A DNA stretch of 64,000 nt from Atherix ibis (taxonomy: Eukaryota > Arthropoda > Insecta > Diptera > Athericidae). A program made the translations under genes and the position numbers. The first letter of the stretch is position 1. Each line of letters starts with the position of its first letter. The stretch spans positions 114,634,267-114,698,266 of the forward strand of contig OY282605.1 of the NCBI GenBank assembly GCA_958298945.1, written 5' to 3'. Positions 35,885-46,404 of this stretch are shown here, one piece after another. Below the pieces are notes generated by a model. The model did no database searches and had not been told where the DNA came from. It saw nothing but the letters and a program-made list of their open reading frames with translations.

Positions 35885-37800
35885 CCTTCAACTCTTGCAC
35901 TGAATTATTATTTATGGCTTCGAATGACTCAATAGATCTTCTACGAAATTGTATGCAATTTTTATTTAAGTCGATAAAAAAATGCTTGATATTTACTTTT
36001 TCAAGATTATTTATTTCGAAGCTATTACATTTTAAGTGATCCACGTGAGAGGTCCAATTTTGAACTACTTTTTCGAGCATCTCGGCTAGTATCTTGCTAA
36101 TAACACGTATAATATTGTCTTCCAAGACTGTAAGTGATGCTGGTTTATCGGCATAAACGTAGCCTCATAAAAAATAGTCTATAGGCATCAAATAACACGA
36201 TCAAGGCGGCTAACTCATCAGTCCGAAATGTTAGATAAATTGTTTCATGTGCTGTGTGGCATGTAGCGCCGTCTTGTTTAAACCACATGTCGACCTGATG
36301 CAGTTCGTGCATATTTCTGAGTGCAATGGCCGTTCTTTTTTGCCTGTGCTTGTTAATCAGACCAAATGCAGCAATTTTAATGAGCTTCATACCTGAACGC
36401 AATTTTTTGGTTAAAAAACGGATTTTCCTCAAGTTATTCTAAGGCTCACTCACCGAAAATTAGACGCTTTGGCAGGTTGTTTGGCATCAGTACTGTGCAG
36501 AGCTGTATTTTATATGCTTTCAGACCAAGATTCTTGCGTAAAATCTTTCACATAGTCGAATGACACAATCCCAATTGCTGTGAATGCCAACGGATGGACA
36601 TATGAGTGCAGACCGCGTTATATTGGACGCTATGGCAACAATATTTTCCTCTGTATGCACTCGACTCTAACTCGGGTTGGTGTTTTGTTATCCAATAGTA
36701 TAAAATTGCTACGAAATTTTGTCACTATGGCTTGAATTGCTTGCTCACTAGGTCGAGTATTGGGTTGTTCGGAAAGTAATTTCGTTTTCTTCCCAACAGA
36801 GGAATTAATTGTATTTTTTTACAACCAACTTGACACTTAAGCCTCATAATCATATGTGCTTTAATAACTGATATAGCAAGGCTTGCTTGTGAATAAATTC
36901 GATTGATCCTTCATTGTAGTTTTTGGTTGATACCATTTCAAATATGGAAAGTGTAAAACAGCATTTTCGGCATATTTTACTTTTTTACCGTAGAAAAGAT
37001 AAAAATGCTGTTCAAGCAAGAAAAAAATTATCCGATGTATATGGAGAAGATGTGTTAAGTGAGCGCCAGTACCAAAACTGATTTGCAAAATTTCGATCCG
37101 GCAATTTTGAACTCGAAGTTGCACCAAGTTCTGGAAGACCAGTTGAAGCTGATGAAGACACAAAAAAGGCATTAATTGATGCAAACCGGTAAATAAAAAT
37201 GGCTAGGTTTAATCTCAAAGCTCGACATATGGGTTCCTCATCTTCTTATGGAAAAAATTTTTACCGTCGCATTGACGTTTGTGAATTTTACTTCTCAAAC
37301 GCCAAAAAAAGGATCCATTTTTGATGGGTATCATTACTGGTGACGAGAAATGGGTTGTCTACAATAATGTTAAGTGTAAAAGATCCCGGAGTAGAAAAGA
37401 TGAACCCGCTCAAAGCACTTCGAAAGCTAATATTCATCAAAAAAAGGTTATGCTATCTGTTTGATGGGATTTCAAAGGAATCGTTTATTTTGAGCTTCTA
37501 CCGAGCAACGCAACGATCAATTCTGAAGTGTACTATCATCAGTTGGACAAATTGAATGATTCACTTAAAGAAAAAAGGCCAGAATTGGTCAATAATAAAA
37601 TATTAATTCACTATAAGAAAATCATCTTTTCGACTTTTCCGAACAACCCAATATAATGATCACAAAATGGCGAAATGAGCGAAAAAAATTCAATAATTTG
37701 TAAGCGTTGTTCGGATGCACGCCATTTTATTCTCAAATGGCAATACTAATTGTCCACTATTGATTTTGACGTATATCACGTGTCATGCGCAATCTATCAA
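35885..37800 (-). pseudogene. R4: DD41D transposase relic split by mariner M3
   Basis: Minus strand, two parts: 37652-37800 and 35885-36759. The first reads KWRASEQRLQIIEFFSLISP then FCDHYT; the second continues RPSEQAIQAIVTKF, TPTRVRVHTEENIVAIA, MHELHQVDMWFKQDGATCHT (catalytic-2) and VYADKPASL..EDNIIRVISKILAEMLEKVV (C-terminal helix). The boundary falls inside HYT/RPSEQ and the frame is continuous if the mariner and one TA are removed. About 14 residues are missing in the N-terminal domain relative to the 13.4-kb copy. It lies tail to tail with the DD41D copy that ends at 35879. Confidence 0.75.
36760..37651 (+). mobile_element. M3: mariner (DD34D) lacking its C-terminal part, nested in R4
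   Basis: Inverted ends ttgggttgttcggaaagtaa and cttttccgaacaacccaa with TA on both sides (36758-36759, 37652-37653); 892 bp. The ATG near 36949 opens MESVKQHFRHILLFYRRKDK, then NAVQARKKLSDVYGEDVLSE and AKFRSGNFELEVAPSSGRPV, with a stop after YQN. The later part carries VTRNGLSTIMLSV (catalytic-1 region, TGDEKWVVYNNV in the other frame) and, around 37500, YYHQLDKLNDSLKEKRPELV. The sequence then runs straight into the terminal repeat, so catalytic-2 and catalytic-3 are deleted. Confidence 0.88.
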
Positions 37801-38048
37801 AACTAAAAATATTAAAAACCAAACAGCAAAAAAATCACTTCTATAAAAAGCTTCTCTATTAACCTTCGTTCAATATAAATTTCATATAAAAAAGTAGTAA
37901 AAAGTAATCCATTATTTTGCCAATAGATGGCTTTAGGAGTCTGTATCTCCCGTTTTGATGGCGTTAGAAAGATAAGATTTCGTACTAAAAAACTCTTTAT
38001 ACATTTTTGTGATAACTTGACTCAGTATTTTTTTAGCACGCGTCAAAG

Positions 38049-39056
38049 ATGGACACCAACAAAGAGAAAATACGCCATATTTTACAGTTTTTCTTCGATA
38101 AAGGCGAAAACGCAAGCCAGGCAGCGGAAAATGTGAATAGTGTTTATGGTCCTGAATAGTGTTTATGGTCCTTGGTTTCGTCGATTCCGTTCCGGTAATT
38201 TTGATGTCAAAGATGCACCACGCTCTGGAAGGCCAATTGTCGATAAAATAATGGAAATCTTCGAGTCCGACCGTTACGTAAGCACTGTTTCGATTGCCTA
38301 GGAGCTAAACATTGCACAAAAAACCGTTTGGAACCACTTAAATAAGGCTGGATACAAAAAGAAGCTCGATGTATGGGTGCCACACGAGTTATCGCAAAAA
38401 AACCTCATGGACCGAATTTCCATCTGCGAATCGCTGCTGGATCGCAACAATATCGATCCATTTCTGAAGCGGATGGTTACTGGTGATGAAAAGTGGGTCA
38501 CTTACGACAACGTCAAGCGACAACGGTCGTGGTCAAATATCGCGGTCACCCGGCGCAAACGGTGGTCAAGCCAGGATTGACAGCCAGGAAGGTTTTGCTG
38601 TGTGTTTGGTGGGACTGGCAGGGAATCATCAACTATGAGCTGCTCCCCTAAGGCCGAACTCTTAATTCTGACCTATACTGTCAACAATTGGACCGTCTGA
38701 AAGAAGCAATCGCCCAGAAGCGGCCATCTTTGGCCAATAGGAGAGGAATTGTGTTCCATCAGGACAACGCCAGGCCGCATACATCGATAGTGACTCATCA
38801 GAAGTTCCGGGACCTTGCTTGGGATGTTTTATGCATCCACCTTATAGTCCGGACCTGGCACCAAGTGATTACCACCTCTTCCTGTCTATAACGAATGATT
38901 TTGCAGGTGAAAAATTCGCCTCAAGAGAAGATTGAGAAAATCGACTGTCCCAGTTTTTTTGCCAATAGGGACGAGAGTTTCTATGAGAGAGGCATTATGA
39001 AATTACCTCCAAAATGGCAACAAGTTATCAAACAAAATGGTGCATATTTGACCTAA
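38049..39056 (+). pseudogene. Mariner transposase M10, several lesions, triad readable
   Basis: MDTNKEKIRHILQFFFDKGE starts the protein. A 19-bp unit (tgaatagtgtttatggtcc) is duplicated in tandem at 38134-38171 and inserts a stop. RFRSGNFDVKDAPRSGRPIV and KKLDVWVPHELSQKNLMDRI follow, with a TAG inside the second helix-turn-helix (IA-ELN). Catalytic-1 is MVTGDEKWVTYDN; the frame then shifts near 38550. VLLCVWWDWQGIINYELLP is followed by a TAA. Catalytic-2 is HQDNARPHTS. A 1-bp loss near 38831 shifts HPPYSPDLAPSDYHLF (catalytic-3) to another frame. It ends KLPPKWQQVIKQNGAYLT. Confidence 0.88.
38134..38171. repeat. 19-bp tandem duplication inside M10
   Basis: tgaatagtgtttatggtcc occurs at 38134 and 38153 back to back, within the N-terminal domain of the transposase. 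Confidence 0.9.
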
Positions 39057-39204
39057 ATCGTATCATTCTATCTATGCTAAATAAAACTTTCAATTTAATG
39101 CAAAAATAATGGATTTCTTTTAAATACTATTTTTAAATTTTTAATTAAATAAAACTTATTGTAAAAATAATATTTTCGAAAATAATATAATATATTTAAA
39201 TTGA

Positions 39205-39310
39205 GATTTTGTCAATATGGCTGATAATTGCTTGTTCAGTTGGTCGATTATGGCGACTATAAAATGGTTCAAAATTGGACATGTCGTATAGATCACTTAA
39301 AACGTAGTCG
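39205..39310 (-). pseudogene. R5: DD41D N-terminal fragment
   Basis: The minus strand reads FEPFYSRHNRPTEQAIISHI DKIS, equivalent to FYGHNNRPTVLAIRRIVKNF in the 13.4-kb copy. About 100 bp only, no ends visible. Confidence 0.6.
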
Positions 39311-41358
39311 TTTCGAAAGAAATAATCTTTAAAAAGTAAATAACAACCATTAATTTATGGACTCAAATAAAAATTTCGTATACTTTTGCAATATTTCTGT
39401 GTGAAAATCATCCCTTAGTACTAGCGAAAATAAACGTATTGTATAAAGGAATTTTTTTTAAATATATTGATTAATTTCTATTATCACAAAACATATGCAA
39501 TAACTCAATAGTATGAAAGGCAACGAAAATATGTTTTTCAATAAATTTGCGTACAATTTTTGTATGATGTAATCAGACTCGTATAGTTTTAAAAATGAAA
39601 ACATTTAAAGTAAAGTAAAAATATGGCAAAATACCATTCAATTCTCAATTCAAATGTCAAATGTGACTTGTACAAGAATAAGTGTTACTTTTATCCATTT
39701 AAGTTAGAATCGGTAAGTAATGATTTATTTATGCACAGTTTATGTTCTTAAGGCGATCAATGCTCAGAATTCTGTTCAAACTGAAACTGCATTCAATTCT
39801 AATACGCGATGCACATAATACGATACAATACGATTTTGTTACGAATGCGTCTGCATCACATTATATTTTTCTATTTATTTTACTTTATTTTATTTTAGTC
39901 TAGATTAGTTCAATATATGCAATAGGCAATAGAAAATATTTTTACCTTGAATTGGTTTAATGCCATTATATGTTCTGTTGGCATCATTAAGATAATTGGG
40001 CTTTGTTTGGTGCGCGCGGGATGGCACACTTTTATTGAGCCATAAATGGTGTTCAGTAATAAGTAAAATAGTCTCTTCCAATTATTTTTCTATTCTATTT
40101 ACATAATAATATTTAAGTTTAAACAAATTCTTCTTTTTAAATACTGTAACTAAATACTTATATCCATAAATAATTTTGCTAAATGGGATACTTACTTGAA
40201 GGGTTAAAATAACTACTAATTTAGAACAATAACTGAACTTTTGTATATTTAATTTTCACAATAAAAACAATAAACATTCTCTATAATAAAGACCAAATAC
40301 CTTTGCTTAATAAATGGAAGCAATTTTATTTAAATTGACAAAGACTTAGAGAATTTTGGACAATTTATTCCGTTCGTCTTTCGTATTATTACCTTAAATA
40401 AGCTTTTAAATCACCTCCAAAATGGTATTTAAACTATTATTTATATTCAAAAATTTTATTGATATAAACTGGATTAAATTGGATAAATTTTATAAGGTAG
40501 GTTAGAAGGAAATATGTTATTTTTAGGTTGAATTGTTTTATGAAGATTTTTTTAATAAAAATCAGTAGTAAATTTATTAGTTTTTTCTAAACTTTCAAAT
40601 TTGATTATTTATCAAACTTTTAGAACAAATGCTATATTTTGGTTTAAGAGTTTTATAAATAGCAGAATTTTTGAAGATACAAAAATCTATTTTTTTTTAA
40701 AGAAAAAAACAATAAATAACTTAAAATTTAAGAAAACTGAAGAGAAAATTATTCTCTTAAATTTAATAAAATACGTTTCATTTGCTGGACTAGCGAAAAA
40801 AAATCATTGTTAATTAATTTTTTGTATTTTATTTATTAAGGTAAATATAATATTATTTTTTTTTTCTTCAAAAAATGCCTCTCAGAGACCACCATCAATT
40901 TTAAAAGCCTATAATTAATTGATACAAGTTTCAAATTGACTAGACAAAGTTGATAATATAATTTGCATATTTAGTGGTCATTCATAAATGGTGTTAATGT
41001 TCAAGCTGTTGTCGTTTTTACATATACTCCCACTTAATATCGTCATCTAAATCATATTACATGGCAATCAAGTGATACTTATTAGTTATGGAAATGCGTT
41101 TAAAAAATTTATAACGATTTATTTTTATTACTATTAATGAAAAAAATTGTTAGAAAATTATATTTTTTTTTTTTCAGTATTCAAAAATATTGAATTGATT
41201 TTAACTAAAAAATCTTAAATTTTATTATAAATCAATGAGAATTATCAAATATGCACTATGAAAATGATCCATAAAATGAAATATAAATTTTTTTAGTTGT
41301 TAAACAACCACAAGTCAACATTACTATCAGCAGGTAAAAATTTCTCATTTTTTAACTA
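39311..41358. other. AT-rich DNA without recognisable gene
   Basis: An unusually complex stretch lies at 39690-40060 (including gtttggtgcgcgcgggatgg near 40008). It has no coding signal I recognise. Confidence 0.5.
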
Positions 41359-42606
41359 CGAGGGTCGTTCAATAAGTCCTTAGAAAATCCATGAAATTGC
41401 GGTCGTAGTGTCGGTAAAGATTTTTTTTTTAGGAAAGCTGTCAAAATTTCAGCTCGATCCATAGCGTAGATTAAAGTTAACGACATTTATTTGTGCATAA
41501 CAATGGAAAAAAGCGAGTTTAGGGCTGTCATCAAACATCTCCATTTGAAAGGCTTAAGCCCGAAAGAAATCAAAGCCGAGTTGGATGCAGTTCATGGCAC
41601 ATCTGCACCTGTGTTTGCGATAGTTTTCAATTGGGTGAATGAATTTAAACGTGGCCGTTCATCAACAAAAGGTGTACATCGTTCAGCACGTCCAGTTGAG
41701 GTGTCTACTCCTGAAATCATCGACAAAATCCACGATCTAATTTTGAACGATCGGCGAATTAAAGTGCGCGTATTAGTTGAGGCCACGGGCATACACGTAT
41801 CACAAGGTACAGTCGCTTCAATTTTGCATGAAATATTGTCTGTGAAAAAAATTTCGGCAAGATGGGTGGCGCGTTTGCTCTCAGAGGAGAATAAGCGCAA
41901 TCGTGTAGTGGACTCTGAGGCTATGTTGGCACTCTTTCGTCGCAATCCTGCCGAATTCCTTTGTCGATATGTCACTGTGGACGAAACCTGGATACACTAC
42001 TACACTCCAGAAACGAAGAGACAGTCATCACAGTGGATTTTCAAGGGCGAACGGGATCCGAAGAAGGCAAAAACTGTGTCATCGGCCGGCAAAGTGATGG
42101 CCACGGTCTTTTGGGATTCGCAGGGCATCATTTTTATCGACTACTTGGAAAAAGGAAAAATAATAACAGGAGCGTATTACGCGTCGTTATTGCAACGGTT
42201 GAGCGATGAAATCAAAGAGAAACGCCCCCATCTGAAGAAGAAAAAAATCCTCTTGCATCAGGACAATGCGCGTGTGCACACCTGCGCTGTTTCCATGGCC
42301 AAAATTGTGGAATTGAGAATGGAATTGTTGCAGCATCCCGCTTATTCACCAGATTTGGCCCCAAGTGACTATTTTATTTTCCCTAATCTGAAGAAATGGC
42401 TTGGCGGATGACGGTTCACTTCCAACGAGGACGTCATTGCTCAAACGGATGAGTATTTTGCAGAACTTCCGAAATCCTATTTTTTGGACGGGATAAAAAT
42501 TTTGCAAAAACGGTTGGAAAAATGTATAGAGCGAAAAAGGAGAAATTTTTTTTTAAAAAAAACAGTTTTTTCCATCTTTTTCTAAGGACTTATCGAACGA
42601 CCCTCG
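41359..42606 (+). mobile_element. M8b: full-length mariner (DD34D), nearly intact
   Basis: Inverted ends cgagggtcgttcaataagtc and gacttatcgaacgaccctcg with TA at 41357-41358 and 42607-42608; 1248 bp. It encodes one transposase (41503-42585). A deleted sister lies at 31.3-32.0 kb. Confidence 0.95.
41503..42585 (+). pseudogene. Mariner transposase M8b, full length with one premature stop
   Basis: The ATG at 41503 opens MEKSEFRAVIKHLHLKGLSP. Domains in order: first helix-turn-helix (about residues 1-55), linker GRSSTKGVHRSARPVEVS, second helix-turn-helix (RIKVRVLVEATGIHVSQGTV, about 90-120), catalytic-1 YVTVDETWIHYY (about 158), catalytic-2 HQDNARVHTC (about 255) and catalytic-3 SPDLAPSDYFIF, with 34 residues between the last two aspartates. 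A TGA at 42409-42411 interrupts KKWLGG-RFTSNED. The same frame then runs on to a TAA at 42583-42585. The normal product excises and reinserts the element at TA. The stop falls after all catalytic residues but removes about 58 residues, so function is doubtful. Confidence 0.93.
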
Positions 42607-43029
42607 TATAAAAATATTTTCCTTATAAAAAATCCTTTTTTAAGGAAAAATATAATCTTTTTTTTTCAATATTTTTATCCAAAATAAAAGAGAAAATTTC
42701 TCTTATTTTCCACAACATTTTCCCCTCACCAATGTTACCCAATTTAAAAATAGCTAAAATTTAAAAACTCATTTATTTTAATTATCATACCATTAATTTT
42801 AATTATTTTTGTAAATATGTTCTTTTCTCTTCATTAACCATATTAATTTTTTTTGTTTGTTAAAACAGCGTATTTTAATAATTGCTTATTTTTAATTATT
42901 TCTCAACCAATTACTCTAAATTCTCAACCAATTAGACGGAAAGATTTGCTTCAAAATGAGTCATTTTTATTTGTTTTATGAACATTTTTTTCGGAACAAG
43001 CGGGAACAAAAAAACACCTGCCAAAGTAT
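42607..43029. other. AT-rich DNA without recognisable gene
   Basis: No feature recognised between the mariner and the possible LTR. Confidence 0.45.
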
Positions 43030-43437
43030 TGTCTGAACTGAAGAACAAAAAAAAAACATCTTCAAATAAGAGCAACTTTCTTTCATAATAACAGCAAAAA
43101 TAATTTCCTGCGTAAATCCAGTGAACATTTTATAATTCGTCACGTTCATAATCGCAACAAGAAATAAGCTAAATTATTGTTTTTTCATTTTTACTGGAAG
43201 CTCAGGTGTTCATTTTCACCTTGATTTTGGTCTTAAGTGATGGTTTTTTTTTTCTTTTTTTTTGTAATTCCATTTCGTATAAATATAGGCTTCTTTTTCT
43301 CATATATTCATTTTATTTGAAGTCAGTTAAAAAACACAACAATAAATTGGAATAAACCGGATGTAAGAAATAAATTGAGTTAAATTTTTAACAAGAATCA
43401 AGTTCGTCGCTTAAGTCTTTCGTTTGTCCGAAGAACA
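43030..43437 (+). promoter_or_regulatory. Possible solo LTR or promoter-like segment
   Basis: A TATA-like element (gtataaatataggc, near 43278) is followed about 40 bp later by an initiator-like tcagtt, then AATAAA signals near 43341 and 43352, and a more complex tail (aagttcgtcgcttaagtctt). The segment can be bounded by TG (43030) and CA (43437), the terminal dinucleotides of many LTRs. I see no convincing target duplication, primer-binding site or internal retroelement sequence. It may equally be a host promoter or chance. Confidence 0.25.
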
Positions 43438-44767
43438 CTAACTCATATTAGCCAAGCAATAATGGACCCGACACAGCCAATTTTGTGTCCCTTAAAGTGG
43501 AATTATTTTTTAAAAGAAAATTAATGGTAAATTGGTTTTATTTTGATTTTACCCTGAGACAAAAAATGTGTCAATGAACATTATACTGCAAAATTCTTAA
43601 TTAATAAAGACTTTTCGGAGGTCATAAATGTTATTCTACATAAAATTTATAAAGAAGAAAAAAAGGCTTTATACTTAATATTTTTTTTTTAAGAAAAACT
43701 GTATGTACTTTTTTTTCAATTTAAAGATTTGCTTTTTATTATTGAAATTTTTTTACAGTATTTGTTAAAAAATTACATCGTTTTTGGGATCATTTGTCAT
43801 TTGGTAATCGTTTTTTAACGATTATCGTTGTATAAAAAGGAAGCATCTGTCAAAGTCCGGAAAGAATCTTCTACAAAAGTAGAAGTTTAAATTTATACTA
43901 TTTAATATCAGTAAAAAAGAAAATTATTTACTTTTAACTTCAATAACGCCTCCGCATAAATAAAAAAAAAATTAGTCCCTATTAGATGAGAATATTATTG
44001 AAAATTATTCACGTTAAGTTAAATAAATTTTCGAGTTAAAAGAAAAGAAAAAAAAACAAATACAAAAATATATTCAATTTGTTTTGCAAAAAAAATATGA
44101 ACGCACGATATTTCCTTGAAATGAAATCTTCAATCTTTATGCATTAAAGTATAATAACAATAAAATAAAAGATGTAAAAATTTTGGAACATTTTTTCATA
44201 TTGATGCGATTTGACGGTCGACTTTAGATTTTAACCACTATTGTTATGTGTCGAAGATTAACAGTCTATTTTTCTTATGATTTTTTTTCTTCCTTAAAAT
44301 ATAACACATATGATCGGTGTTCTTTGAGATTTGTTTTTTTATTATTTTTTTTTTTATGAAAACAAAAACAGCCTACGCAAAGTTATTGTTAAAAATGATC
44401 ATTCTTCATAATCGTGATCTTCTTCAGTTTTGACGAGTACTCTTCATGGTTAGTACGAGTAATTATACCAGATTTTAGCTACAATATATAATAAACAGTT
44501 CGCCCACAATCCCATTCCTTAATCCAAGTTTCTTCCGTAAATTTTCAAGTTTCACATAATTTTTTTTTCTTTGACCGTTAAACACATTAAAAGTTCGTGA
44601 TAATTTTTACATGCTTTTCTATAAGAAAAAGAGTCTAATTTTTACACGATAAACTACTAATTATACTGACTTAGTAAGATAAAAGTTATAAATTGTTATT
44701 ATTATTAGAAACTGTACTCAATTTAAATATAATTTTTTTCCCAATTTATTCACAGTAATTAATATTA
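43438..44767. other. AT-rich DNA without recognisable gene
   Basis: No coding or element motifs recognised. Confidence 0.5.
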
Positions 44768-46042
44768 CAAGGTGTTGGAATTAATTCATAGCGTTTTACA
44801 AAAGATGGCGTTAGCCAACTATCCATAGTCACACATACAAAAATAAATATTCTCCCAGAAGCTACTGACATAACGCAATTTTTCCACTATTTTTTAGTAG
44901 TTTTGTTATAGTATCAGTAGCATTTATTGCGCAGTGTCAAACATGTCGAATTTCGTGCCTGAAAAATCGTTTTTGTGCGGAGTGTTACTCCATTACTTCA
45001 ACATGAAGAAAAGTGCCGCGGAAAGTCATCGTATTTTAGTGGATGCCTACGGCAAACATGCTCTTGCTGAGCAAACTTGCAAAAAGTGGTTTGCGCGGTT
45101 TAAAAATGGAAATTTTGATTTGGAAAACATGGAACGTCCCGGACAGCCGAAAAAGTTCAAAAATGAAGATTTGGTGACGTTGCTCGATGAAGACCCGTGC
45201 CAAACACTCCGGGAGTTGTCCACATCGCTTGGAGTCGACTTTTCGACGGTCGGAAAAAGCCTGAAAGCCATAGGAATGGTACAAAAACAGGGCACGTGGG
45301 TTCCACATGAGTTGAAGCCAAGGGACGTCGAACGGCGTTTAGTCACCTGTGAGATTCTTCTCCAACGGCAGGCAAGGAAGTGGTTTCTGCATCGAATCGT
45401 TACTGGTGGGTACTCTACGACAATCCCAAACGCAGAAAATCGTGGCGCTTGCCCGGTCATAATCGACATCGTCCCCCAGGTCGAATATTCATGGAAAGAA
45501 GATCTTACTGTGTATTTGGTGGGATCAGCTGGGTGTTATTTATTATGAGCTCCTCCAACCGGGTGAAACCATCATTGGGGACGTATACAGACGACAATTG
45601 ATGCGTTTGAACAGAGCATTACCAGAAAAGCGGCCGCAATATAAAGATCGATACGACAAAGTAATTTTGCTACACGACAATGCAAGACCCCATGTTGCGA
45701 AAGTCGTGAAAATTTATTTAAATACTCTGAAATGAGAAGTTCTGCCTCACCCGTCATATTCACCAGACATTGCCCCATCTGATTATCATTTGTTTCGATC
45801 TATGGCGCATGGCTTGTCAGAGCAGCACTTCGATAACTACGAAATGACCAAAAATTGGATCGATTCTTTCATCGAATCTAAAGAAGAAGAATTTTTTCGA
45901 CGCGGTATCCGAGCATTACCAGAAAGATAGCAAAAAGTAGTGGATAACGAAGGACAATACTTTGAATAACGCTTCTGTAATGATACTGTCATAATAAACT
46001 ACGAAACTTTGCAAAAAAATGCTACGAACTAATTACAACACC
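44768..46042 (+). mobile_element. M4: full-length mauritiana-type mariner
   Basis: Ends aaggtgttggaattaattca (left) and gaactaattacaacacc (right) are inverted repeats. TA lies at 44766-44767 and 46043-46044. About 1275 bp, with a transposase at 44943-45969. The protein is of the Mos1-like (mauritiana) type, also represented by the copies at 52 and 59 kb. Confidence 0.9.
44943..45969 (+). pseudogene. Mariner transposase M4; catalytic-1 lost in a 10-bp deletion
   Basis: MSNFVPEKSFLCGVLLHYFN starts the protein. Both helix-turn-helix parts are clean (KSAAESHRILVDAYGKHALA; CQTLRELSTSLGVDFSTVGK), as is the linker with WVPHEL. At 45405 the text passes from HRIVTG directly to WVLYDNPKRRKSW in another frame: ten bases coding DEK and the start of W are gone, removing the first catalytic aspartate. 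A further 1-bp loss lies near 45460. Catalytic-2 (LLHDNARPHVAK) and catalytic-3 (YSPDIAPSDYHLF) are intact, 34 residues apart. Two tryptophan codons are stops (LK-EVLPH and ER-QKVV). It ends GQYFE. Confidence 0.9.
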
Positions 46043-46129
46043 TAAAATGTTTTTTTAGATTAAAATAATTTCCATTTTATAATAAAGATAAATTAATTAT
46101 TATGGGATGCTTAGAAATTTAAAAAAAAA

Positions 46130-46402
46130 CCTACAAAAGTAATATGTCTAATATAGCTACACTTGGAGCCATAAAAGATATATAAATCAGCAAAATATGA
46201 CTCTGGAAACCTACAAGTTACTATGAAAAGATTCTTGTACCACGAAAAGTGACAGGTATTTACCTGTAAAAGAAGAAGAACCACAATAGCCATATTATAA
46301 CCTACTTTTACGTGCCTAAACATAAATTTGTTTGATCTAAACCACATATAGAGTTTAAATAAGATGGCGCAGCAAGCCACACAACACAATAAATTTTGGC
46401 TT
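46130..46402 (+). pseudogene. R6 left part: DD41D transposase relic
   Basis: The plus strand reads SGNLQVTMK (for SENPQVTMEK) and then FK-DGAASHTTQ, equivalent to WFQQDGATCHTAR, the catalytic-2 motif. The element is cut at 46404 by mariner M1d and resumes at 48413. Confidence 0.65.
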
Positions 46403-46404
46403 TA

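Larger units (their letters stand above)
37897..39127 (+). mobile_element. M10: full-length mariner (DD34D)
   Basis: Imperfect inverted ends gtaaaaagtaatccattatt and aataatggatttcttttaaa..c, flanked by TA (37895-37896 and 39128-39129); 1231 bp. The transposase lies at 38049-39056. It begins about 100 bp beyond the DD41D relic R4. The protein resembles the irritans/cecropia side of the mariner tree; this placement is inference. Confidence 0.87.

Noticed and set aside
40601..40813. 70-codon open frame
   Set aside because: Lysine, isoleucine and phenylalanine dominate as expected from AT-rich random sequence, and no motif is visible.
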